Positions 39,658-48,711 are shown, numbered from the stretch's first letter. The stretch: DNA of 64,000 bases from Cohnella phaseoli (GCF_003386235.1 NZ_QRDZ01000020.1:119916-183915), one strand, 5' to 3'. Notes: generated by a model not told the origin, from the letters alone. Program-made: numbers and translations.

Positions 39658-41418
39658 TTATTGTGCGATAGCGGGAATTTGAATGACAACCCGGGTTCCT
39701 TCGCCAGGCTCGCTGAACAATCTGACGCCGTAACGATGACCGTATTGCAGTTGAATTTTCTCATGAACATTATGAATCCCGTAGCCGCCATGATTCACAT
39801 ACTGATTGTGAACGGGAGCTTTCATTCCTACGCCGTCGTCTATGATTTCGAATACAACGCTGCTCTCGTCCGAGGACAAACCGCCTTTGATAATAATATG
39901 GGTTGTGCCTACGTTATGCTCGGCGCCGTGCAGGATGGCGTTCTCGACGAAAGGCTGCAAAATCAGCTTAAGCGTGGAGAAGTGCATAATATTGTCCGCG
40001 ATCTCGTAGGAAATATTGATTTTGTCTTCCATTCTGACCTTCTGAATTTCCAGATAAGCTTGGATATGTTTAACCTCTTCGCTAATTCGCAAGAACGGCT
40101 TGCCCATATTGAGAGAAAGTCTGTAAAAGGTGGCGAGATTGTCGACCATTACGCTGATTTTCTGACACTCGTTGTCCGCGGCCATCCAATTAATCGTCGC
40201 TAAGGTGTTGTACAGAAAATGCGGATTAATCTGAGCTTGCAGCGACTTGATTTCGGATTCCTTCTGCAGCTGTTGGCTTGTTCTGAGCTGGTCGATCAAT
40301 TCCAGAATTCTCTTGATCATCCGGTTATAGCTTCGCGTCAGCATGCCGATCTCATCCCGCCCGTCTACAGATGGACCGATTTCGAGCGTCAAATCCTCCT
40401 GTCTTTCCATATGCCGCGCAAGCAGTGAAATTCTTCGGGTCAGCACACGGGCAATGGCCAACGCAAGCAGGATGCTAATGACGATGCTGCCAACAAGAAT
40501 GGCTATTGTAAAGCTTCTGATCGATTGCGCGCTCAGCATTAAGCTATCCAGAGGAACCTCCAGCACATACTTCCAGCCGGACAAGGCGTCGGTCCGGTCC
40601 AAGGCGAGCGTTGCAGGCTGGCTGCTTCTCATAACAAGACTGCCTGCAAGATCGTCCTCGGCGGCGATTGGCGCCATTTCGGGATTGCTCACGAATTGTA
40701 CTTTTCCTTCGTCATCCAAAATATAGAAAAGCTCCTTCGGCGATTCCTCGCCGAACATATGGCCGCGCAAAATAGAGTCGACTTTCAGCTGCATCTCGGC
40801 AATGCCGGCAAGCTTGTCATGATTGTAGATCATCGGTTTAATGATGGAGATCAAGGTCCGGTTTTCATTCATCGTCCAGATCGTCGTATTCGAAAGTGAG
40901 ATTAAGCCGACCAGATCGCCCTCCTCCAGATTGGCGAAGTATCGCTTGTACCAAGCCGTTTGCTTGGCAAAGTCGATATCAATAACGGTATGGCCGGCGT
41001 CGGATACGCCGGGATTGTCGGGATAAGTGCCAATGTCCGGCAAAGTATCGTTGTCTTTATAAATAATGATATTTTTAATGGCGGGGTAACGAGTCTCCAA
41101 CTCAAAAATGGAACGCAGCGTATCCAAGTACTGGTACGAATAATCCGCCGGAGATTGATAGGAGGTGACTAAGGCGGAAACAAATTTACTATTGTTAATG
41201 TAAGGACGCATAAGCTCCTGATGCGTATTCATTTTATATTCGATATTCATCACGATCTGGTCAAGCGTTTGGCTGTACGATTTGCTCGATTGATCGTAAA
41301 TGTAGGATTGGATTTTATGATAGGTTAGAAAACCGACCAAACTGACGGCAAAGATCATCAGACTGCCGTAACAGATGAGCAGTTTATTGCGAAGCTTGAT
41401 ATTGTTGAGCGTTTTCAT
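39658..41418 (-). CDS. YesM-type sensor histidine kinase
   Basis: Membrane histidine kinase of 586 residues. Transmembrane segments lie at about residues 12-35 and 295-318 and flank an extracellular sensor domain. A HAMP linker follows (~315-370), then the His_kinase domain with the phospho-acceptor in INPHFLYNTLATINWM, and an HATPase domain with N-box PFVENAILHG and G-box DDGVGMK. This is the LytS/YesM subfamily. It should sense the glycan or the loaded binding protein and phosphorylate the response regulator encoded just upstream. ATG 41418 lies 21 bp after the regulator stop. Confidence 0.94.
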   Translation of the reverse strand: MKTLNNIKLRNKLLICYGSLMIFAVSLVGFLTYHKIQSYIYDQSSKSYSQTLDQIVMNIEYKMNTHQELMRPYINNSKFVSALVTSYQSPADYSYQYLDTLRSIFELETRYPAIKNIIIYKDNDTLPDIGTYPDNPGVSDAGHTVIDIDFAKQTAWYKRYFANLEEGDLVGLISLSNTTIWTMNENRTLISIIKPMIYNHDKLAGIAEMQLKVDSILRGHMFGEESPKELFYILDDEGKVQFVSNPEMAPIAAEDDLAGSLVMRSSQPATLALDRTDALSGWKYVLEVPLDSLMLSAQSIRSFTIAILVGSIVISILLALAIARVLTRRISLLARHMERQEDLTLEIGPSVDGRDEIGMLTRSYNRMIKRILELIDQLRTSQQLQKESEIKSLQAQINPHFLYNTLATINWMAADNECQKISVMVDNLATFYRLSLNMGKPFLRISEEVKHIQAYLEIQKVRMEDKINISYEIADNIMHFSTLKLILQPFVENAILHGAEHNVGTTHIIIKGGLSSDESSVVFEIIDDGVGMKAPVHNQYVNHGGYGIHNVHEKIQLQYGHRYGVRLFSEPGEGTRVVIQIPAIAQ

Positions 41419-41439
41419 CAGTGTCCGGGAGCCTCCTTG

Positions 41440-43041
41440 TTACCGTTTTGATGCGTTATCGCGATATTCCTTCGGACTGATTCCAAAACTATTTTTAAAT
41501 ACGACGCTAAAATAGGAGGTGCTGTTATATCCCGTTTGCTCGGCGACTTCATAGATTCGAACGGACTCGTCGGCAAGCAGGCGAACGGCGTGTTTCATTC
41601 TTATTTTCGTCAAATAGTCGATGATGCTCTCTCCAATCGTTTCCCTGAACATGTTGGAGATGTAATTGGGGGTAAGATGGACATGCTTGGCCAGCTCGTC
41701 GATAGATAGGGGCTCCGCATAACGGGTTTCAAGAATATGAATGATGTTTCCGATCGTATTCGTATTTTTTCGAATTCGTTTGGAATGCAGATGGCGGCAG
41801 GCCGACACGACCGTTTCCAGCAGCCACTCGCGCATTTCCGGCAACGTATCCAGATCGTGAAACTGACTCCAAAATGCATGCTCCTCTCCGAATACGGCTT
41901 CGACCTTCTCGTTGGCCTCGTGAAGCAGGCGAAAGATGTCGCTTATGATTTTGAAGCAAAAGGCTTTAACGACCGGTTTTTGGGTTACGGACGAATTGGC
42001 GAATTCGTTGAAAATTTCCTCAAGCGACTGCTCCGCTTGTTGAATATTGCCGATCTCCATGGCTTGAATCAAGCCTTCATAGGGAACTTCGTATTGAGGG
42101 GACAACGGCTGATCGGGCATGCTGTCTTGATAGAAGATGTCCTGGCCTTTGCCGAGGTGAAATTTCTGTTCGGCCGCAATTGCGCACTCTCTATAGGCCT
42201 CGTTTAGCTGGCTTAACCTTGCTTTCCGGCCGCTGACTGAGATCGTCAGAGCATGGCTGTCGGCAGGTGGCAAGGGGTCTCTGATCCGACGAATCGTACT
42301 AAGCAGGGAGGAACGTTCGTCCGGTCCGCGCGCATACAGCACGATGACAAATTCATTCTCCTTCGTCTGCAGGATTTGTCCGTGTTTCTCCGCTATTCCT
42401 GTTTGGGTAAGTTGACTGAGGAATTGTCGATCATCTAGCGGGTTCTCCATACCCGGGCGATCCGAAGGTTTATCCATTTGCAGCAGCAATATATCGAAGC
42501 CGTAATCGGGGATCGGGATAGATAGCGTTTTCATTTTATGGCGAATCATTTCTTCATCTGTCAGAAAACCGTCCAACATATTCTTAAATAACTTCTCCGC
42601 TAGCACGGGTTTGCTTTCCTCGACCTGGTCTTGCAGGGTGGAGAGTGCTTGCTGTTTGAGGCGCTCCTGTTGAATCTGGACACTTATGTGACCCAATTCC
42701 TGATTAAGTTTGTTAAAGGGAATCGGCTTCAACAAATAGGCATACGCTTTCAACTCGATGGCGGTTCTGGCGTATTCAAAGTCGTCGTATCCGCTAATGA
42801 TCAGGATTTTAAGCTGAGGATTAAATTCCTTGGCCCGCTCGGCAAGCTCCAGACCGTGCATTCTGGGCATCTTGATATCGGTGATGAGCAGATCGACTCC
42901 GTTTTTTTCGATTAATTCCAAGGCTTGCAAACCGTCCTCGGCCAGTCCGACTACCTGCATTTGATAAGCAGGCCAATCGACATGCTTGGCAATGCCTTCT
43001 CTTTGGATTCGTTCATCATCCGCGATTACGACTTTAAGCAT
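41440..43041 (-). CDS. YesN-type response regulator with AraC DNA-binding domain
   Basis: Response regulator of 533 residues. The N-terminal receiver has phospho-acceptor Asp55 in LLITDIKMP, acidic pair DDE at 8-10 and Lys in YLLKPIP. A long middle region (~130-420) of the kind found in YesN proteins follows, then a C-terminal AraC double HTH (DELAKHVHLTPNYISNMFRE and VAEQTGYNSTSYFSVVFKN). Two AraC HTHs per monomer, or dimers, fit the two half-sites spaced 21 bp at 25298, 35734 and 43152, so these are its likely targets. ATG 43041 has AGGGGGA upstream. Confidence 0.95.
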   Translation of the reverse strand: MLKVVIADDERIQREGIAKHVDWPAYQMQVVGLAEDGLQALELIEKNGVDLLITDIKMPRMHGLELAERAKEFNPQLKILIISGYDDFEYARTAIELKAYAYLLKPIPFNKLNQELGHISVQIQQERLKQQALSTLQDQVEESKPVLAEKLFKNMLDGFLTDEEMIRHKMKTLSIPIPDYGFDILLLQMDKPSDRPGMENPLDDRQFLSQLTQTGIAEKHGQILQTKENEFVIVLYARGPDERSSLLSTIRRIRDPLPPADSHALTISVSGRKARLSQLNEAYRECAIAAEQKFHLGKGQDIFYQDSMPDQPLSPQYEVPYEGLIQAMEIGNIQQAEQSLEEIFNEFANSSVTQKPVVKAFCFKIISDIFRLLHEANEKVEAVFGEEHAFWSQFHDLDTLPEMREWLLETVVSACRHLHSKRIRKNTNTIGNIIHILETRYAEPLSIDELAKHVHLTPNYISNMFRETIGESIIDYLTKIRMKHAVRLLADESVRIYEVAEQTGYNSTSYFSVVFKNSFGISPKEYRDNASKR

Positions 43042-43104
43042 TGCTGCTTCCCCCTGTCTGTTCCAGATGTGCTTTATATCTTCATCATAAAGGCTGACAA
43101 GACT

Positions 43105-43110
43105 ATTATA
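43105..43110 (-). promoter_or_regulatory. -10 box of the two-component operon
   Basis: The minus strand reads TATAAT, 64 bases before the response-regulator start. The -35 region is poor. Direct-repeat site 3 lies upstream of it. Confidence 0.5.
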
Positions 43111-43151
43111 AATGGTGTTTTCCCGCTTACGACCAGGGATCTGGCGATATC

Positions 43152-43182
43152 GTAGAATAGTAGAAACATGATGTAGAATATT
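43152..43182 (+). promoter_or_regulatory. 21-bp-spaced direct repeat, site 3
   Basis: GTAGAATA at 43152 and at 43173, 21 bp apart, followed by TTTAA. It lies about 110 bp upstream of the response-regulator gene, in the opposite orientation to that gene, and probably serves autoregulation. Confidence 0.62.
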
Positions 43183-43218
43183 TAAACGAGTCGCCTGTCG
43201 CCGCAGGTTGGCGATGTA

Positions 43219-43266
43219 AAAAGCGCAAGGTCTGAGAGAGGAGTTAACTCTCAGGCTTGCGCTTTA
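43219..43266 (-). terminator. Terminator of the oxidoreductase operon
   Basis: AAAGCGCAAG / CTTGCGCTTT plus inner CTGAGAG / CTCTCAG form a long stem. On the minus strand it ends in GCGCTTTTTAC. It belongs to the same GCGCAAG stem family as the hairpins at 18908 and 25240. Confidence 0.8.
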
Positions 43267-43281
43267 TATATAGAGCCGATA

Positions 43282-45810
43282 TTAAATAAAGAGATTATGC
43301 CCGGCCATCTCGGCTCTGCCGAGATAATGGCCGACGCCGCCAAATTGAACGCCTTCGATCAGCTCTTCGCGCGTGATGCCCATCAAGTCCATGGACATTT
43401 GGCAAGCGACAATCTCGACTCCCTGCTCAAGGGCGCTTTGAATGAGTTCCTCTAATGAGGAAACATTTTTGCTTCGCATTAGCTGGCGGATCATCTTCGG
43501 ACCGGCGCCGAGCATATTCATGCGGGACATGCCCAGCTTGCCGCTGCCGCGGGGCAGCATCGCTCCGAACATCGTTCCGAACAGATCCTTCTTAACCTTG
43601 ATTCTGTCGGGCCGCCTGATGATATTCAATCCCCAGAAGGTAAAGAACATCGTAACTTTTTTGCCGCTGGCCGCCGCTCCGTTGGCGATAATGAACGAAG
43701 CGATCGCTTTGTCCAGGTCGCCGCTGAATACGACCATGGTGCTGGCACGGCTTCCGGCCGGTTGCTGGCTTTCGAGCGGCGTGCCGCTTCCGGCGACGGC
43801 GGGCGCGCCCGTATCGGCTTCTCCTTTACGCAGCACCGCTTCAATAAGTCCGCCGGACAGTCTGGCCGCGCTCAGCAGCGAATTGCGGGTCATGCGCGCC
43901 CATGCCTGGATGTCCTCGTAAAAGCCGGGATCGGATGCAGTTACTTTCAAGATCTGCCCTTGCTCCATGCCGTCTATTTGTTTCTTCACCTGAAGCAGCG
44001 GACCGGGGCAGCAGAGTCCACAGGCGTCCAGCACGGCGTCGGGCTCGTCGGAGACCGAGACGGAGACGGGCGCGGGAGGCGCGGATGCGGCGGCGGTTTC
44101 CGGGACGGCTGTCATCGTAGCCGTCGTTATTGGAGCCGCCGGTGCTGCGGTATGCTTCCCGGGCGTATACCGGCTCAACTGCCAGGTTTTATAGCCTCCG
44201 GTCAGGTTGCGCACGCGGAAGCCCTTCTGCGCTAAGATGCGCGAGGCGGTATAGCCGCGCAGTCCGACCTGGCAGTAGACCCAGATTTCCTTCGAAGGAT
44301 CCAGCTCCTGCAGCCGTCCTCGCAGCTCGTCGACAGGAATGTTGACGGAATCCGGTATATGGCCATTGGCGTGCTCCATCGCCGTGCGGACGTCGATCAG
44401 TAAAGTCGTCGCAGCATCTCGCCGCTCCAGCTCCGCCGTCGTGAACACGTCCGTTAATCCCGCCAGCACATTTTCCGCAGCATAAGCAGCCATGTTAACA
44501 GGGTCCTTAGCCGAGGAGTAAGGCGGAGCGTAGGACAGCTCCAGCTCCGTCAAGTCGGCAACCGTACCGCGCAGACGGATAACGGTAGCCATGTCGTCGA
44601 TTCTTTTTTCTACTCCGTTATAGCCCGTCGCTTGTGAGCCCAGCACTTTTCCTTCTGCGTTGAACAGCAGCTTGAGCGAGATGGGGGTAGCGCCGGGATA
44701 ATAGCCGGCATGAGAGCCGGGATGCACATGGACGACATGATACGGAATGCCGAGCCGCTGCAGCGTTTTTTCATTATTTCCTGTGGCCGCGCCGGTCATT
44801 CCGAACACTTTAATGACGGCCGTACCCTGCGAGCCTTTGTAGGTCGTGTCGAGTCCGCACACATTGTCCGCCGCGATCCGCCCTTGCTTGTTGGCCGGGC
44901 CGGCGAGCGGGACGGCGGTTTGGCTGCCGTTGACGAAGTCCTTTACCTCAATAGCGTCGCCTACTGCGAATACGCTCTCCAGATTCGTTTCCATGCGCTC
45001 ATTGACGAGAATATGTCCTCTTGGTCCGAAGGCAAGGCCGCTCTCCTTCAGAAAAGCCGTATCCGGCGTAACGCCGATCGCCAGCAGCGCCATCTCCGCA
45101 TGCAGTTCTTGGCCGCTTGCCAGTCTTACCGTGATGCCGTTCTCCGTATCGGCGAAGCTTGCTACCATCTCGGATAGGTGCAAGTCGATGCCATGCGCTT
45201 CCAGTTCCTGAGCGAGCGGGGCGGTCATCTCCGCATCGAACGGAGCCAGAATTTGCGGCGCGGCTTCGACCAGACTGACCGATAGTCCGGCCTCGCGCAG
45301 GTTTTCCGCCATCTCCACTCCGATGAAGCCGCCGCCAATCACGATGGCCGAGCGCGTGCCTTCGGCGGTCACCTTCGTTTTAATTCGGTCGGTGTCCGGA
45401 ATGTTGCGCAGCGTGTAGATGCGGCTGCTGTCGATGCCGGGCAGGTTAGGCCGGATCGGCTTGGCGCCAGGCGACAAAATCACAGCATCGTAGCTTTCCG
45501 TATATTCGCCGCGCTCAACGCTGCGCACGCGCACGGTGCGGCTGGCGGGATCGAGCGCAACGACCTCGCTGCCTGTGCGCACATCGATATTGAAGCGGCT
45601 TCTCATGCCCTCCGGAGTCTGAACGAGCAGCTTGGAACGGTCGGCAATCGATCCGCCGATATAGTAGGGCAAGCCGCAATTGGCGAATGAAATATAGGGA
45701 TCGCGTTCGAACAGTACGATATGGGCGTCCTCGTCCAGCCGCCGCAGTCTCGCCGCTGCGGATGCTCCCCCTGCTACCCCGCCGACAATTAACACCTTTT
45801 TGCCTGTCAT
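43282..45810 (-). CDS. CoA-disulfide-reductase-like FAD enzyme fused to rhodanese, TusA and DsrE domains
   Basis: Cytosolic protein of 842 residues with four sulfur-handling domains. First, an FAD/NAD(P)H pyridine-nucleotide disulfide oxidoreductase of the CoADR/NADH-oxidase type (~1-450; FAD site VGGVAGGASAAARL, active Cys45 in SFANCGLPYYIGG). Second, a rhodanese domain (~465-560; active Cys in YCQVGLRG). Third, after an Ala/Pro-rich linker, a TusA domain (DACGLCCPGPLLQVKKQID). Fourth, a DsrE-type domain (~690-842; CQMSMDLMGI). Such fusions are thought to move or reduce persulfide sulfur. It is translated together with an ArsR-family gene that ends 1 bp before it, and is followed by a terminator at 43219. 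Confidence 0.93.
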   Translation of the reverse strand: MTGKKVLIVGGVAGGASAAARLRRLDEDAHIVLFERDPYISFANCGLPYYIGGSIADRSKLLVQTPEGMRSRFNIDVRTGSEVVALDPASRTVRVRSVERGEYTESYDAVILSPGAKPIRPNLPGIDSSRIYTLRNIPDTDRIKTKVTAEGTRSAIVIGGGFIGVEMAENLREAGLSVSLVEAAPQILAPFDAEMTAPLAQELEAHGIDLHLSEMVASFADTENGITVRLASGQELHAEMALLAIGVTPDTAFLKESGLAFGPRGHILVNERMETNLESVFAVGDAIEVKDFVNGSQTAVPLAGPANKQGRIAADNVCGLDTTYKGSQGTAVIKVFGMTGAATGNNEKTLQRLGIPYHVVHVHPGSHAGYYPGATPISLKLLFNAEGKVLGSQATGYNGVEKRIDDMATVIRLRGTVADLTELELSYAPPYSSAKDPVNMAAYAAENVLAGLTDVFTTAELERRDAATTLLIDVRTAMEHANGHIPDSVNIPVDELRGRLQELDPSKEIWVYCQVGLRGYTASRILAQKGFRVRNLTGGYKTWQLSRYTPGKHTAAPAAPITTATMTAVPETAAASAPPAPVSVSVSDEPDAVLDACGLCCPGPLLQVKKQIDGMEQGQILKVTASDPGFYEDIQAWARMTRNSLLSAARLSGGLIEAVLRKGEADTGAPAVAGSGTPLESQQPAGSRASTMVVFSGDLDKAIASFIIANGAAASGKKVTMFFTFWGLNIIRRPDRIKVKKDLFGTMFGAMLPRGSGKLGMSRMNMLGAGPKMIRQLMRSKNVSSLEELIQSALEQGVEIVACQMSMDLMGITREELIEGVQFGGVGHYLGRAEMAGHNLFI

Positions 45811-45811
45811 C

Positions 45812-46099
45812 TCATTTTGCCTCCCCTAAGAAGATGTGAATCAATTGTTTGATGCGTTCGTCCTTGACTGAGTAGTTGATTTCAAGTCCGTTGCGCTCCG
45901 TCTCCACGATGCCGAGCGATCGAAGCTTCTGCAAATGCTGGGATACAGTCGATTGCGGCAGTCCCAGACATTCCTGCATATAGGACACGTTGCAGCTTTC
46001 CTTGGTCAGCAGCCCTCTGACGATGCACAGCCGCACCGGATGGGCGAGCGCCTTCAAAATTTCCGCCGTCTCTTCGTAATGCTTAAAATTGTTTTCCAC
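45812..46099 (-). CDS. ArsR-family regulator of the sulfur operon
   Basis: Winged-helix regulator of 95 residues with the ArsR core ALAHPVRLCIVRGLL and recognition helix LPQSTVSQHLQKL. It has cysteines near residues 25, 36 and 44. Two or more of them could form a redox or persulfide switch like that of SqrR/BigR, or a metal site; positions do not allow a firm choice. It is first in an operon with the four-domain sulfur oxidoreductase. A perfect 34-bp palindrome lies 26 bp before its start and is the probable operator. Persulfide sensing is inferred from the partner enzyme. Confidence 0.88.
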   Translation of the reverse strand: MENNFKHYEETAEILKALAHPVRLCIVRGLLTKESCNVSYMQECLGLPQSTVSQHLQKLRSLGIVETERNGLEINYSVKDERIKQLIHIFLGEAK

Positions 46100-46124
46100 T
46101 GAAGTTGTTAATCCCCTTTCCGCT

Positions 46125-46158
46125 AATCGTTATATCGTAATATTACGATATAACGATT
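46125..46158. promoter_or_regulatory. Perfect 34-bp palindrome (ArsR operator candidate)
   Basis: The sequence equals its own reverse complement over 34 bp, with centre ATCGTAATATTACGAT and outer AATCGTTAT / ATAACGATT. It lies between the ArsR gene and a divergent AraC gene. Length and symmetry suit two ArsR dimers. Confidence 0.82.
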
Positions 46159-46251
46159 CAAGATGCAAGAAGGCAGTTGCAAACGTACAAACCCGATTTC
46201 GTACGGTATACTTGAGGGGAATGGAACAGGCAATGTGGAGGAGGAGAAAAT

Positions 46252-47112
46252 ATGCTAGAGATGTTCGGCTTTGAAGCTTCCGTGCCCATGCATACGTTCG
46301 AATATCGGCTGAAGCCGGAGCCCACCGAGCAGCATTGGCACTCCTTTTACGAAATCGGCTTCTGCCTCGAAGGGCGCGGCACGTTCTACATAGGCGATGA
46401 GGCCGTGCCGATCGAAGCCGGGACGCTGCTGCTTTTTCCGCCTTATGAGCCGCATATCGCCGTAGCCGATGCGAGGACGGGCTGCCGGTGCGCCTTCGTA
46501 TACTTCGGCGACGAATTGCTCCCCGCCGAGCATCGCAGCCTTCTGCATGCGTTCGTGCGCACCTGCGTCTGGACGGAGGCCGATCTGCGGCCGATGCTGC
46601 GCGGGCTGTCGTCGTTGACCGATTTTTTCCGTTTCCTGATCACGGAATACGAATCGCGGCGGTCGGAGTACGGCGCAGTGCTTCGCGCCCGAATGTTGGA
46701 GCTAAGCGCTTGGCTGTATCGGGCAGCGGAAGCCCTATACTCGCATGAGGCCAGTAGGGAGAGACGCGACGCGTTGGAGCGGCTTAAGCCGGCGCTCGAT
46801 TACATGGCTGATCGGTATCATGAGCCTCTCGAGTTGAAGGATATCGCGGAGCTGTTGAATTTAAGCGAATCGCGAGCGCGGCATCTGTTCAAGGAAGGCG
46901 TCGGCAGACGATTTAAGGAATATTTGACGCTAGTCCGTATTCAGGAAGCGAAGCGTCTGCTGGCGACGAGCAAGCTCTCGGTAACGGACGTCATTTTGTC
47001 TTGCGGCTTCCAGAGCTCTGCGCCGTTTTATCGTTCGTTTCAACAGCTCGTGGGCGTGAATCCGCAGCAGTACCGTATGCGGCAGCAGGAGGAGAAAGAT
47101 AGCCGTTTTTGA
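46252..47112 (+). CDS. AraC-family regulator with cupin sensor domain
   Basis: Regulator of 286 residues. The N-terminal cupin (~20-95; EQHWHSFYEIGFCLEGRGTFYI, PIEAGTLLLFPPYEPH) has conserved His residues for ligand or metal. The C-terminal AraC double HTH (~190-280) includes DIAELLNLSESRARHLFKE and VILSCGFQSSAPFYRSFQQ. ATG 46252 has GGAGGAGG upstream. An ADP-ribosylglycohydrolase-family gene starts 90 bp after its stop on the same strand and may be its target or operon partner. The inducer is probably a sugar-like compound, inferred only from family habit. Confidence 0.9.
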   Translation: MLEMFGFEASVPMHTFEYRLKPEPTEQHWHSFYEIGFCLEGRGTFYIGDEAVPIEAGTLLLFPPYEPHIAVADARTGCRCAFVYFGDELLPAEHRSLLHAFVRTCVWTEADLRPMLRGLSSLTDFFRFLITEYESRRSEYGAVLRARMLELSAWLYRAAEALYSHEASRERRDALERLKPALDYMADRYHEPLELKDIAELLNLSESRARHLFKEGVGRRFKEYLTLVRIQEAKRLLATSKLSVTDVILSCGFQSSAPFYRSFQQLVGVNPQQYRMRQQEEKDSRF

Positions 47113-47202
47113 GAAGAGCGCCATGTGGAAACGAGATGAATGAGGCGTCCGTTCGGGGTATCTTGGAGAAGAAGAGATAACCTAATCGAAAGGGTGCGTA
47201 GC

Positions 47203-48588
47203 ATGGCGGTATGGACGGGGTTAAGCGGACTGGTCCGCATGGAAATTATACAAAGACGCGAGGAAGGCTGTAACGTTGACGGCTTCGAGGAGCTTCGCGT
47301 GGCATGCGGCGAGGAAGAAGGCAAGCTAATGAAGCTGTATGAAGAGCTGAGCCGGCTTGCGCCGTCGCCGGATTTTCCTTACGATGAGCCGTCGGAGCTG
47401 GAGGCGATTCGCCGCTTGCGGCCGGATGGGCTGAGACGGCTGGAGGCTAGCTACAGCGAGGAACAGTGGCGCGACAGATTTCGCGGCGCATGGTTGGGAA
47501 GACTGAGCGGCTGCGCGCTCGGCAAACCGTTGGAGTCCGAGCCGATGATGGCCGGCGCGAACGGCAATCCGGGCTGGCGCAACGTTCAGCTGTGGTTTGA
47601 GGGAGCGGACGCCTGGCCGATTCGCGGATATACGCCGGAGCGTTCGCGAGCCGAATCGCAGGGTCTTCGTCTATCGTGTCTGCAAAGCACCCGCGAACGG
47701 ATCAGGTTTATGGAAAGCGACGACGATGTGCGCTATACGGCGCTTGGCATGCTGATGATGGAGCAGAAGGGGCTGGATTGGGATTCTTGGGACATCGGCA
47801 AGCTGTGGCACAGCCGCCTGACCTATGGCCAAGTGTTCACTGCGGAACAGCAGGCCTACTATAACTTTGCTAAGGTCGTCTCGCACATGCCGCCGGAGAA
47901 GCCGGCCGACTGGCTCGAGAAACAGGAGTGGGTGCGGACGTATTTGAATCCTTTCCGCGAATGGATCGGGGCGCAGATTCGCGCGGACGGCTTCGCCTAT
48001 ACCGCCGCGGGCAATCCGGAGCAGGCGGCGGAATTAGCCTGGCGTGACGCCTCGTTCTCGCATACGAAGAACGGCATATACGGCGAAATGTTCGTGGCCG
48101 CCATGATTGCAGCCGCATTCGTCGAGTCCGATCCCCATCGCATTGTCGCCGCCGGGCTGCGGGAAATCCCGTCCACGTCCCGTCTGGCGAGCGATATTGC
48201 CCGAGCCGTCGACATCGCGGATTCGTCCCGCACCCAGCTTGAGCTTGTCGACCGTATTTGGGAGGCGTTTAAGCACTACCACCAGGTGCATACGAACAAT
48301 AATGCGGCGCTTGTCGCTGCCGCGCTCATTCACTCGAAGGGCGATTTCGAGAGAGGCATTACGACCGCTGTGCTCGGCGGCTGGGATACGGACTGCAACG
48401 GCGCGACCGTCGGCTCGATTCTCGGCGCTTCCATAGGAGCCTCCGCGCTGCCGGCCTCATGGATCGAGCCGCTTAACGATACGTTTTACGCCGATATGAC
48501 CGGCTTTGATCCGGTCTCGATTTCCTCATGCGCGGAACGCAGCTATCAGACATTCTTGAATGTTCGCGAACAGTTGTCCCGAGGCTGA
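47203..48588 (+). CDS. ADP-ribosylglycohydrolase-family protein
   Basis: Protein of 461 residues with an ADP-ribosylglycohydrolase (DraG/ARH) fold from about residue 100 onward: FRGAWLGRLSGCALGKPLE, the first metal-site segment ESDDDVRYTALGML, and the closing signature GGWDTDCNGATVGSILGA with the metal-binding Asp residues. The first ~95 residues are an unassigned helical extension. The family removes ADP-ribose from proteins or small molecules; many bacterial members have unknown substrates, including nucleosides. ATG 47203 follows AAAGGG; the frame opens at 47140. It lies downstream of an AraC gene. Confidence 0.88.
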   Translation: MAVWTGLSGLVRMEIIQRREEGCNVDGFEELRVACGEEEGKLMKLYEELSRLAPSPDFPYDEPSELEAIRRLRPDGLRRLEASYSEEQWRDRFRGAWLGRLSGCALGKPLESEPMMAGANGNPGWRNVQLWFEGADAWPIRGYTPERSRAESQGLRLSCLQSTRERIRFMESDDDVRYTALGMLMMEQKGLDWDSWDIGKLWHSRLTYGQVFTAEQQAYYNFAKVVSHMPPEKPADWLEKQEWVRTYLNPFREWIGAQIRADGFAYTAAGNPEQAAELAWRDASFSHTKNGIYGEMFVAAMIAAAFVESDPHRIVAAGLREIPSTSRLASDIARAVDIADSSRTQLELVDRIWEAFKHYHQVHTNNNAALVAAALIHSKGDFERGITTAVLGGWDTDCNGATVGSILGASIGASALPASWIEPLNDTFYADMTGFDPVSISSCAERSYQTFLNVREQLSRG

Positions 48589-48598
48589 CCGCTTGAAT

Positions 48599-48636
48599 AA
48601 CGGAAGCAGTTGACCGCAACGTCGACTACTTCCGTT
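48599..48636 (+). terminator. Weak terminator after the ADP-ribosylglycohydrolase gene
   Basis: AACGGAAG (48599-48606) and CTTCCGTT (48629-48636) form a stem; the following GTCTGCTTATCTATTTT is only a weak T-tract. Confidence 0.5.
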
Positions 48637-48711
48637 GTCTGCTTATCTATTTTGTCCCTTCTCATTTGTCAGCGCCAGCGCCACAGCTACCGAAGGGGCA
48701 AACAGGCAGAA

